A DNA stretch of 15,206 nt from Galactobacter sp. (lineage in GTDB: Bacteria; Actinomycetota; Actinomycetes; Actinomycetales; Micrococcaceae), in the NCBI RefSeq assembly GCF_022712295.1, contig NZ_JALAGT010000056.1:1-15206 (forward strand), read 5' to 3'. Positions within the stretch are counted from its first letter, which is position 1, and each line of letters begins with the position of its first letter. The notes under the pieces were generated by a model. That model saw only the letters and a program-made list of their open reading frames with translations. It was not told where the DNA came from and made no database searches. Below, in pieces: positions 6,344 through 12,967 of this stretch. A program made the translations under genes and the position numbers.

Positions 6344-7551
6344 GTGCCTCCGTCACGGATTGCGACATCGCCGTGATCGGCGCTGGGATCGTGGGGCTCG
6401 GCGTGGCCCACGCGGCTCGACGGCGTGGGCTCGACGTGATCGTCGTCGATCGGTGCGACGACATCGTCGGTGCCTCGGTGCGCAACTTCGGCCACGCATG
6501 CATCGGTGCGCAGACCGGGGAGGCGGCCCGCTACGCGAGCCTGGCGCGACCCCTCTGGCTGGAGCTGGCACGCGACGCAGGGTTCTGGTTGCGCGCCTGC
6601 GGCAGCGTGGTCGCGGCCCGTCACGAGGACGAAGTGGCCGTGCTCGAGGCGGCACGTGCACAGGACGCCAACGGGATCCGTATGCAGACGGCCTCCGAAG
6701 TGCGGGATCACGCACCGGTCGGCACCAGCTCGCTCCTGGGCGGGGCCCTGCTGCAGGACGACCTGCAGACCGACCCCCGTTCTGCTGCCCACGCCATCGC
6801 CAGGCTGCTCGCGCGGCGCGGCGTGGAATTCAGGATGCGGACCTCCGCACTGAGGCTGGTCTCCGATGCGGTTTCGGGTGGAGTGAGAGTACAGACCACG
6901 CGGGGGGCCGTCATCGCGCGGCATGCCTTCGTCGCGGTGAACCACGACCTCGATCAGCTGCTGCCCGACCTGGCCGAGTCCGAGGGTGTCCAACGCTGCG
7001 CTTTGGACATGATGCGGGTTCAGGCAGACCTCGCTGCGCCACTACGGACGCCGGTACTGACCGGCTGGTCGCTGGCACGCTACTCGCGCTTCGCCGATCT
7101 GCCTCAGGCCCGGACCATGCGGCAACGGCTGCATCAAGAACGCCCGGACCTCGCGGCCGTCGACGTGAATCAGATGTACACGCAGCTCCCCGACGGCACG
7201 TTGTTCGTGGGAGACACCCACACGGTCTCCACGGCACCTGGTCCGTTCCAAGCGGAGGCCGCGCAGGAACTGCTGTTACAGGAGACAGCGGAGCTGTTCG
7301 GGGTTCCCCGCCCCACGGTGTTGGAACGTTGGCAGGGCGTCTACGCCAAGGGTGTCGACGAGTTCCTTCGTCGTGAGGTGGCACCCGGCGTGGTGGCCCT
7401 GGCCGCGACCACGGGTATCGGCATGACCTGTGGATTGGGGCTTGCGGAAGATGCAGTCGCACGGGCTCTTGGCGAGCGCACTGCCCCCACCGGATCAACG
7501 ACATCTCCTTCGCCGACACAGAAAACCGATCACGAGGACTACACATCATGA
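6340..7551 (+). CDS. FAD-dependent oxidoreductase, phosphonate-associated (TIGR03364/HpnW type)
   Basis: A 403-residue member of the DAO/glycine-oxidase superfamily. The FAD-binding Rossmann motif GAGIVG is at residues 14-19, followed by the acidic end of strand 2 (VVDR) and the RNFGHACIG stretch; a second FAD contact, TTGIGMTCGLGLAED, lies near the C-terminus. GTG 6340 overlaps the phnE stop and has GAGGAAGG at 6325-6332 seven bases upstream, which decides the start over GTG 6319. The combination with PhnCDE, a phosphonatase-like HAD protein and a zinc dehydrogenase fits the family proposed from genome context to deaminate an aminophosphonate oxidatively, giving an aldehyde, ammonia and H2O2. 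The substrate (2-aminoethylphosphonate, its 1-hydroxy form, or an N-alkyl form) is inference. The last 25 or so residues are a Thr/Ser/Pro-rich tail with no clear role. The stop overlaps the next start as ATGA. Confidence 0.87.
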   Translation: MSASVTDCDIAVIGAGIVGLGVAHAARRRGLDVIVVDRCDDIVGASVRNFGHACIGAQTGEAARYASLARPLWLELARDAGFWLRACGSVVAARHEDEVAVLEAARAQDANGIRMQTASEVRDHAPVGTSSLLGGALLQDDLQTDPRSAAHAIARLLARRGVEFRMRTSALRLVSDAVSGGVRVQTTRGAVIARHAFVAVNHDLDQLLPDLAESEGVQRCALDMMRVQADLAAPLRTPVLTGWSLARYSRFADLPQARTMRQRLHQERPDLAAVDVNQMYTQLPDGTLFVGDTHTVSTAPGPFQAEAAQELLLQETAELFGVPRPTVLERWQGVYAKGVDEFLRREVAPGVVALAATTGIGMTCGLGLAEDAVARALGERTAPTGSTTSPSPTQKTDHEDYTS

Positions 7552-8282
7552 ACGATTTCAGCCGCCCCTTGGAACTGCTCGTCTGCGATATGGCAGGCAC
7601 CACCGTCCGTGACGACGGCGTGGTGGAAAGGGCCTTTTTTCGCGCGGCGGAAGCCACGGCGGTGCTCGGATCCACGCCGTGGGACGAGGCGCTCGACTAC
7701 GTCCGAGAAACCATGGGTCAGTCCAAGCTGGATGTCTTCACGCACCTGGCAGGAGGCGACACGGCCAAGGCCGCCGGTGCCACCGTGGAGTTCGAGCGAG
7801 CCTATGCGGATCTCATCGCCAACGGTGGTGTGGAGGCCATGCCGGGGGCCGAGGCGCTCTTCGACTGGGCCCGCTCCGTAGGGGTCAAGGTCGCCCTGAC
7901 CACCGGCTTCTCTCCGAAGACACGCGATGCGATCTTGGACGATCTGGGGTGGCAGAGCAAGGTCGATCTGGTGCTCTCGCCGGCCGACGTGGGCCGGGGC
8001 CGTCCCGCTCCCGACCTGGTCCTCACCGCTCTCATCCGGAGCGAGACCAGCTCCGTGGAATGCGTCGCCGTGGTGGGTGACACCGCCAGCGACATGGAAT
8101 CGGGACGCAGAGCCGGCGCGGGGCTCGTCGTCGGGGTGACCTCCGGGGCACACGATCGCGACACCCTCACCGCCGCCGGTGCAGATGCCGTCCTCGCCAA
8201 TGTCTCCGAGCTGCATTCGCAGCTCTCCTCCGCCCGTGACGTCGGCGAGGACCTCGTGGCATTGGAGACGCTGCGCGCATGA
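7548..8282 (+). CDS. phosphonatase-like HAD hydrolase (TIGR03351, PhnX-like)
   Basis: A 244-residue HAD-superfamily enzyme closest in motif pattern to phosphonoacetaldehyde hydrolase. The nucleophile Asp14 lies in DMAGTT, where the usual second Asp is Ala16 as in phosphonatases. The cap domain has MGQSKLD with Lys60, which lines up with the Schiff-base lysine in the MGLLKID segment of Bacillus cereus PhnX. Motif II is ALTTG (Thr118/Thr119). Arg152 in GRGRPAPD replaces the usual HAD lysine, again as in PhnX. Motif IV is VGDTASD with Asp178 and Asp182. It should therefore cleave the C-P bond of a 2-oxoethylphosphonate and release phosphate. It is slightly shorter than PhnX. ATG 7548 overlaps the upstream stop and has GAGGA at 7534-7538. 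Substrate choice between phosphonoacetaldehyde and its hydroxy derivative cannot be read from the sequence. Confidence 0.88.
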   Translation: MNDFSRPLELLVCDMAGTTVRDDGVVERAFFRAAEATAVLGSTPWDEALDYVRETMGQSKLDVFTHLAGGDTAKAAGATVEFERAYADLIANGGVEAMPGAEALFDWARSVGVKVALTTGFSPKTRDAILDDLGWQSKVDLVLSPADVGRGRPAPDLVLTALIRSETSSVECVAVVGDTASDMESGRRAGAGLVVGVTSGAHDRDTLTAAGADAVLANVSELHSQLSSARDVGEDLVALETLRA

Positions 8283-9406
8283 GCCTCGACACCGACCGTC
8301 CCGCACCGACCGCTGCCGAGGTCACCGTGGATGCCACCGCCATGGTCTTCGCCGGCCCCGGTCTGCCGCTCGAGAGCGTCACCGTCCCGAAACTCACGCT
8401 CCGCCGCGGTGAGGTCGTGGTCGAGGTGGAACTCTCCACGGTGTGCGGCTCGGACGTGCACACCGTGCGAGGGGACCGCCACGAGCCGACACCTCTCGTC
8501 CTGGGACACGAGAGCGTAGGACGGGTCGCAGCTGTGGGGCAGGACGCCCCGGTGGCGTGCGGCGACAGGGTGGTCTGGTCCGTGGCCGCGCACTGCGGTC
8601 ACTGCGATCGATGCAGGCGAGGGATACCCCAGAAGTGTCGCCATCTACGTAAATACGGCCACCAGCAGATCCAACCGGACTGGGTCCTGAGCGGCGGATT
8701 CGCCACCCACATGCATCTGGTCGAGGGAACTCCGATCGTGAAAGTCCCGCACGAGATCCCATCGGCCGTGCTGGCCCCGGCTGGATGCGGCATCGCCACC
8801 GCCTGGGCCGCTCTCGGTGCGGCCGAACGCAGCCTCGATCTAGGACGAGCCCATGTGCTGCTGTCCGGAGCCGGACTCATCGGACTCACCGCGTGCGCCA
8901 TGGCTCGCGAACGGGGCGCACGGGTCACGGTCGTGGATCCGTCACCCGGACGCCGGTACCTGGCGACCCGTTTCGGCGCCGACGAGGTCCTCACTCCGGA
9001 TGCCTTGGCGCAGAACCGGTCAGGCAAGCACCCCGGTCCCGCTGGGGACATCGACGTGGTGGTGGAGGCCTCCGGTTCTCCGGCAGCAGTCCGGACGGCA
9101 CTCGACGTGACCGCGGTGGGCGGCTGCGTGGTCCTGGTCGGCAGCGTCTTCCCCACCGATCCCGTGGACGTGGCCCCCGAACGAGTGGTGCGCGGGCTGC
9201 TCACCGTGACCGGCGTACACAACTACGCCCCTGATGATTTGAGGGAGGCCACGAATTTCCTGGTGCGGCACTGGAAGGACTACCCGTTCGACGAGTTCGT
9301 GGAGGCAACTTACCCGCTGGAGGATCTCGACGCCGCGTTGCAACGGGCCGCCCTACAACGGGAGGTCCGGGTCGGAGTCACGCCGAGGGTCGGATCAGCC
9401 TCGTGA
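8279..9406 (+). CDS. zinc-dependent alcohol dehydrogenase, phosphonate-associated (TIGR03366/HpnZ type)
   Basis: A 375-residue medium-chain dehydrogenase. Catalytic zinc ligands are visible as Cys56 (TVCGSD) and His77-Glu78 (LGHES). The structural zinc lobe has four cysteines, Cys106, Cys109, Cys112 and Cys120. The nucleotide-binding fold begins at LLSGAGLIGL and ends its second strand at VVDPS, where the Asp favours NAD(H) over NADP(H). Its place as last gene of the cassette, with an ATGA overlap to the HAD gene, suggests it handles the aldehyde produced by C-P cleavage, for example acetaldehyde to ethanol or glycolaldehyde to glycol; it could instead oxidise a hydroxyphosphonate at the entry of the path. 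The 3' end overlaps the convergent HD-domain gene by 12 bases. No terminator hairpin is seen there. Confidence 0.88.
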   Translation: MSLDTDRPAPTAAEVTVDATAMVFAGPGLPLESVTVPKLTLRRGEVVVEVELSTVCGSDVHTVRGDRHEPTPLVLGHESVGRVAAVGQDAPVACGDRVVWSVAAHCGHCDRCRRGIPQKCRHLRKYGHQQIQPDWVLSGGFATHMHLVEGTPIVKVPHEIPSAVLAPAGCGIATAWAALGAAERSLDLGRAHVLLSGAGLIGLTACAMARERGARVTVVDPSPGRRYLATRFGADEVLTPDALAQNRSGKHPGPAGDIDVVVEASGSPAAVRTALDVTAVGGCVVLVGSVFPTDPVDVAPERVVRGLLTVTGVHNYAPDDLREATNFLVRHWKDYPFDEFVEATYPLEDLDAALQRAALQREVRVGVTPRVGSAS

Positions 9407-10027
9407 CTCGTGGGGATGCGCCGTCACCTTGGCGGCCAGGCCCGCCCCGGCGATCCGGCTGGCAGCCGTGTCAGGTTTCCGCTCCGCCTGATCGGTGACG
9501 CAAGCAAGGAATTCCGCACCGAAGTCCCCGCGGGGGAAGTCCGCGAGCACCGCGGCGACCAGCTCGTCGGACACGAGTTCAGCGTTGGCTCCGGTGACAT
9601 CCAGCCCCGTGGCCAGTTCCAGCAGGTGGCCTTCCGCATCGAGATCCACGTCCACGGACGTCCAGTTGTGCCTGACGATCACGTTCAGGACGCGCTGCCT
9701 TCGTTCGGGTGCCCAGCCCGCTCCCGTGGTCAGCGCAATGGCCACGTGGCCTCCGGCCTCCTCGTAGGACAGGGCGACGTTGTCGTAGGCCGGAGCCAGA
9801 CCGATGTCGTGCAAGAGCGCGGCCACGTAGAGAAGCTCATGATCGATGTTCTCGATGCCGCGCTCCGCGCCGATGTGCTCTGCCCAGATCCAGGACCTGA
9901 CCGCGTGATTCAGGACATCCGGCGAGTAGTACTCCCGCGCGAACTCGAGCGCGGCAGCAGCGGCAGCAGTCTCGGGGGCGTCCGGAATGATCGGACCGGC
10001 AGGCGAAGGCGGGTGTCCAGACCTCAT
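9395..10027 (-). CDS. HD-domain protein, cyanamide hydratase-like
   Basis: A 210-residue metal-dependent HD-fold protein. His41 in LNHAVRSW, the His73-Asp74 pair in ALLHDIGL, and later His94 and His120 (VRHNW) are the likely metal ligands. The LNHAVRSW...LLHDIG pattern is close to cyanamide hydratase and related small HD hydrolases rather than to cyclic-nucleotide phosphodiesterases or the phosphonate oxygenase PhnZ. The reaction is unknown. I chose the ATG at 10027 because the domain starts soon after; an in-frame GTG at 10072 would add 15 residues, and neither start has a strong Shine-Dalgarno site, so a leaderless start is possible. It converges on and overlaps the dehydrogenase gene by 12 bases, so it is not part of that operon, and it is divergent from the flavin oxidoreductase gene. 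Confidence 0.82.
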   Translation of the reverse strand: MRSGHPPSPAGPIIPDAPETAAAAAALEFAREYYSPDVLNHAVRSWIWAEHIGAERGIENIDHELLYVAALLHDIGLAPAYDNVALSYEEAGGHVAIALTTGAGWAPERRQRVLNVIVRHNWTSVDVDLDAEGHLLELATGLDVTGANAELVSDELVAAVLADFPRGDFGAEFLACVTDQAERKPDTAASRIAGAGLAAKVTAHPHESRG

Positions 10028-10081
10028 ACACACCAGCGTAATGCTGCAGTCCGTTCCGCTTAGAGCCGCCACCTCACCGTG

Positions 10082-10135
10082 GAGCCGGGTCTCCCCCGGC
10101 TCTGGGGTGAGAGACCGGCTCCGAGCGAGGCTCGG
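10082..10135. other. hairpins in the divergent HD / flavin oxidoreductase gap
   Basis: Two inverted repeats lie here: GAGCCGGG (10082-10089) with CCCGGCTC (10095-10102), loop 5, and CCGAGC (10121-10126) with GCTCGG (10130-10135), loop 3. The gap of 177 bases (10028-10204) must hold promoters for both genes, so these could be leader structures, attenuators or operator sites. No clear -35/-10 boxes were recognised. Confidence 0.4.
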
Positions 10136-10204
10136 CTACGTCATGCGGCGTCATCCTGTCAGTACGAAGGAACAACACCGCTTCCGCCGCGGTTGGCACC
10201 CAGC

Positions 10205-11347
10205 GTGAGCAAACTCTTCTCTCCGATCACCATCCCCACCTCCGACGGCGACGGCCTGGAGGTCCGCAACCGTGCCTTCATCGCCCCGATGTGTCAGTAC
10301 TCGGTCACGGCCCGCGACGGGATCCCCACCGACTGGCATCTTGCCCACCTCGGCAGCTTGGCCCAAGGCGGCTTCGGTCTCGTCTCGATCGAGGCCACCG
10401 CGGTGGAGGCGCGCGGCCGCATCTCCCCGGAAGACGTGGGTTTGTGGAACGAGAACCAGGTCGAAACCCATCGCAGGATCACCGATTTCATCCACTCGCA
10501 GGGTGCGGTCGCCGCCGTGCAACTGGCCCATGCAGGCGGCAAGGCCTCCACGGGATCGGGGTTCGGCGGCACCACCACCGGCAGCCTCGACGAGGACCAG
10601 GGCGGCTGGGACACCGTCTCCTCCAGCACCCGCCCCACCGTCCCCGGTCTGAAGACCCCGCACGCGCTGACCGAAGCCGAGATCGCGGGCGTGGTCCGGT
10701 CCTTTGCCGAGGCCGCCGCCCGTGCGGACGAGGCCGGTTACGACGTCATCCAGATCCATGCGGCCCACGGTTACCTCATCCACCAGTTCCTCTCACCGGT
10801 GATCAATGACCGCACGGATTCCTACGGCGGCAGTGAGGAGAACCGCACTCGGCTGGTCCGGGAGATCGCCGACGCCATCCGCGAGGTCTGGCCGGCATCC
10901 AAGCCCCTGGGGATTCGCATCTCCGGCACGGACTGGATCGCGGGCGGGTGGGATATCGAGGCCAGCGCCCGCCTGAGCGAAGACCTCGTGGCCCACCACG
11001 GCATCTCATGGATCGACGTCTCCTCCGGCGGCTTCGTGGGGCCCGACGGCACGGTGGACATCCCCGTGGGCCCCGCCTACCAGGCGCCGCTCGCGGCGCG
11101 CGTGCGCGCCGCCGTTGGTCACCACGTCGGGCACGGCGCCGTCGGGCATGCTGTGGTCTCTGCCGTGGGGCTGATCGAGGAAGCCGACCAGGCCGAGACG
11201 ATCCTGACGCTGGGGACGGCGGACGCGATCAGCATCGGCCGGGCCGCCCTGCGCGATCCGCATTGGGCTGGCTCCGCCGCCAAGGCGCTGCGGGTGCCTG
11301 CACGCCAGAACCCGATCGCGGAGCAGTTCGCCCGCGGCGGTTGGTGA
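10205..11347 (+). CDS. NADH:flavin oxidoreductase, Old Yellow Enzyme family (YqjM-like)
   Basis: A 380-residue FMN-dependent TIM-barrel ene-reductase. The N-terminal NRAFIAPMCQYS segment carries Cys30 and Tyr32, equivalent to the FMN-tuning Cys and Tyr of YqjM-class enzymes. The substrate-binding pair appears as His185 and His188 in QIHAAHGYLIHQFLSP. A C-terminal phosphate-binding loop around ADAISIGRAALRDP is also typical. Such enzymes reduce activated C=C bonds; the natural substrate is unknown. I chose GTG 10205, because the protein then begins MSKLFSPITI as in relatives; the frame stays open upstream to 10079, but that stretch runs through hairpins and looks non-coding. The Shine-Dalgarno is weak. 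Nothing in the sequence ties it to the phosphonate operon. Confidence 0.9.
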   Translation: MSKLFSPITIPTSDGDGLEVRNRAFIAPMCQYSVTARDGIPTDWHLAHLGSLAQGGFGLVSIEATAVEARGRISPEDVGLWNENQVETHRRITDFIHSQGAVAAVQLAHAGGKASTGSGFGGTTTGSLDEDQGGWDTVSSSTRPTVPGLKTPHALTEAEIAGVVRSFAEAAARADEAGYDVIQIHAAHGYLIHQFLSPVINDRTDSYGGSEENRTRLVREIADAIREVWPASKPLGIRISGTDWIAGGWDIEASARLSEDLVAHHGISWIDVSSGGFVGPDGTVDIPVGPAYQAPLAARVRAAVGHHVGHGAVGHAVVSAVGLIEEADQAETILTLGTADAISIGRAALRDPHWAGSAAKALRVPARQNPIAEQFARGGW

Positions 11348-11387
11348 GCAACCGCGTCGAGTGAGCAGACGCGTCGAGTGAGCAAAC
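11344..11387. repeat. 17-bp tandem repeats at the end of the flavin oxidoreductase gene
   Basis: Units at 11344-11360 and 11361-11377 share GTGAGCA and CGCGTCGA and differ at two bases; a third copy from 11378 keeps GTGAGCA-A-AC and then decays. The first unit overlaps the stop codon of the gene. Its sequence is unrelated to the 17-bp repeats before phnD. Function unknown. Confidence 0.7.
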
Positions 11388-11404
11388 AGCGAACATCGGC
11401 GCGT

Positions 11405-11426
11405 GAACCCCACCGAGCGCGGGTTC
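11405..11426. other. inverted repeat upstream of the Nudix-like gene
   Basis: GAACCC (11405-11410) and GGGTTC (11421-11426) form a perfect 6-bp inverted repeat with 10 bases between, ending 17 bases before the ATG at 11444. The half-site distance suits a dimeric regulator, but a hairpin or chance is equally possible. Confidence 0.3.
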
Positions 11427-11443
11427 TCGGGTAGGAATGAGAC

Positions 11444-11983
11444 ATGAACGTGCGCACTCCTGACCCGAACCCCGGTTGGCTCAACGAGGCAGACCTCCAC
11501 GAGGCCCGCGAACGCCTGCCCATGGTCTACGTCGAGGCAGTTCCCGTCCGACTCGACTCCATGGGTTACGTGTCCCACGTCGGCCTGCTGTTCACCTCGG
11601 ACGCGGAAGGGCACATGCAGCGCATGTTCGTCTCCGGCCGGGTGATGTATCGCGAAACCATCCGTGCGGCCCTGCTGCGACATCTGGAGAAGGACCTCGG
11701 CCCGCTCGCCATGCCGCAGCTGCCGCCCTCCATCACCCCGTTCACGGTGGGCGAGTACTTCCCGGCCCCCTCCCAGACCGGCCTGGTGGACGAGCGCCAG
11801 CACGCGGTGGCGCTGGAGTACGTGATACCGGTGCAGGGCGAGTGCCAGGCCCGCCAGGACGCCCTGGAATTGACCTGGATGACCCCGGAAGAGGCCCTGA
11901 GCGATGCCGTGCAGAGCGAATTCCTGGGCGGCCGTGGCCACATCGTCCAGGCAGCACTGGCGCATGTGGGCTGGGGCCGGTAG
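11444..11983 (+). CDS. DUF4916 Nudix-like family protein
   Basis: A 179-residue protein that I recognise as the actinobacterial DUF4916 / Nudix-like family from its sequence style (LPMVYVEAVPVR, VSGRVMYRETIRAALLRHLE, ERQHAVALEYVIPV). The Nudix box G-x5-E-x7-REUxEExGU can be laid on residues 65-86: Gly65, Glu71, Arg79 and Gly86 fit, but the box glutamates are replaced, reading R-H-L-E-K-D-L-G. Normal metal-dependent pyrophosphohydrolase activity is therefore doubtful, and the family's role is not known to me. ATG 11444 has AGGA seven bases upstream. The gene stands alone, with repeats upstream and 65 bases before the next gene. Confidence 0.87.
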   Translation: MNVRTPDPNPGWLNEADLHEARERLPMVYVEAVPVRLDSMGYVSHVGLLFTSDAEGHMQRMFVSGRVMYRETIRAALLRHLEKDLGPLAMPQLPPSITPFTVGEYFPAPSQTGLVDERQHAVALEYVIPVQGECQARQDALELTWMTPEEALSDAVQSEFLGGRGHIVQAALAHVGWGR

Positions 11984-12048
11984 TCGGTCGGTGACGACAG
12001 CACTGTCCGCACTGGAAGGGAAGAGACGGCAGGGATGAGGAGGAGAGC

Positions 12049-12954
12049 ATGACCCAGGGCGCAGACGGAGGCCGGTTCTCCGGGCGTTTCTCCGGCCCGC
12101 GTTCTCGACGCCAGGCCAAGGCCAGGGAGATCGCAGCCGGTGACCGTTTCATGCGTCGCGACGGGCTGCCGAGCTCCGCCGTGGTCTCCACCCGCGTGTT
12201 GAGGGACTCCTTCGGAAGCGACATGTGTGTCGAGGCCGTCCTCGAGGACCGCACCCAGGTGCGCATCGCGATCGGCTCAACTGTGCGGGTCTACACGGAC
12301 CGCACTCCCCCGCCCGGGTTGAAGGATCTGCTGACCATGACGGTGCCGGAGACCGGTCCGGAGGCAGCCCTGCTCTCCGCCACGGAGGCACACCGCGAGG
12401 ACGCGGAACTGGTCAGGATCGCCCTGAACCTGGTCCCAGGCATCAACGTCCGTGCCGGCGCCCACCTGGCGGATCTGGCCACGGCCGTGGATCGCCTGAT
12501 CGTGGTGCATGCGGACCTGGAGGCGGCGCGGCCGCTTCTGACCCACCTCACCGACCGCGGCTTCGACGGTAACGAGAACCGCTGGTGGCCGGTCCGCCAC
12601 GGCCTCGCCTTGGCCGCGTGGTTGGCTGTGGCCGACGACGATTCGGCGGCTGCCGCCGCCTTCGGTACCGCGCTGCGATCCGGTGAGGACGAGGTGCTCG
12701 CCGAGATGCGAGGACCCGCGGCACGCATCCGCCGGCACGAGATGACCCGGCCGGCCTCGTTCGACCGGGAGATCCAACGGGCAAGTGAGCTGGGCCGTCA
12801 CGACGACGAGGCGCGCCTGCGTTGGGCACGGCTGGATCAGTCCCTCACGCAGCTGGCCACGGGTTGGGCCGGATGGAATCAGTCCGAATTACTGGCCACC
12901 ATCGCCTTGGACGTGGAGGTCCTGAGGGACCTGGAGGCGCCGGTATCCGGATGA
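12049..12954 (+). CDS. hypothetical soluble protein, unrecognised
   Basis: I do not recognise this 301-residue protein. The start is well supported: GAGGAGGAG at 12037-12045 lies just before ATG 12049. The first 25 residues are Gly/Ser/Arg/Lys-rich with a short GRFS-GRFS repeat. A small beta-rich stretch follows, about residues 42-85, containing alternating charged and hydrophobic residues, then a long alpha-helical part from about 105 to 300 rich in Ala, Leu, Arg and Glu, possibly a helical-repeat fold. There is no signal peptide, no transmembrane segment and no cysteine cluster. Base composition and codon style match its neighbours, so recent transfer is unlikely. It converges with the FUSC gene, only 13 bases separating the two stops. 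Confidence 0.8.
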   Translation: MTQGADGGRFSGRFSGPRSRRQAKAREIAAGDRFMRRDGLPSSAVVSTRVLRDSFGSDMCVEAVLEDRTQVRIAIGSTVRVYTDRTPPPGLKDLLTMTVPETGPEAALLSATEAHREDAELVRIALNLVPGINVRAGAHLADLATAVDRLIVVHADLEAARPLLTHLTDRGFDGNENRWWPVRHGLALAAWLAVADDDSAAAAAFGTALRSGEDEVLAEMRGPAARIRRHEMTRPASFDREIQRASELGRHDDEARLRWARLDQSLTQLATGWAGWNQSELLATIALDVEVLRDLEAPVSG

Positions 12955-12967
12955 GGGCGCTCCGGGA

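Noticed and set aside
9395..10027. HD protein as a PhnZ-type phosphonate oxygenase completing the pathway
   Set aside because: The expected PhnZ motif context around the first histidine and after the HD pair is absent, the pattern fits cyanamide hydratase-like proteins better, and the gene is on the opposite strand.
9410..10063. 217-residue plus-strand frame opposite the HD gene
   Set aside because: No recognisable domain, no ribosome-binding site, and composition expected for the complement of a GC-rich gene.
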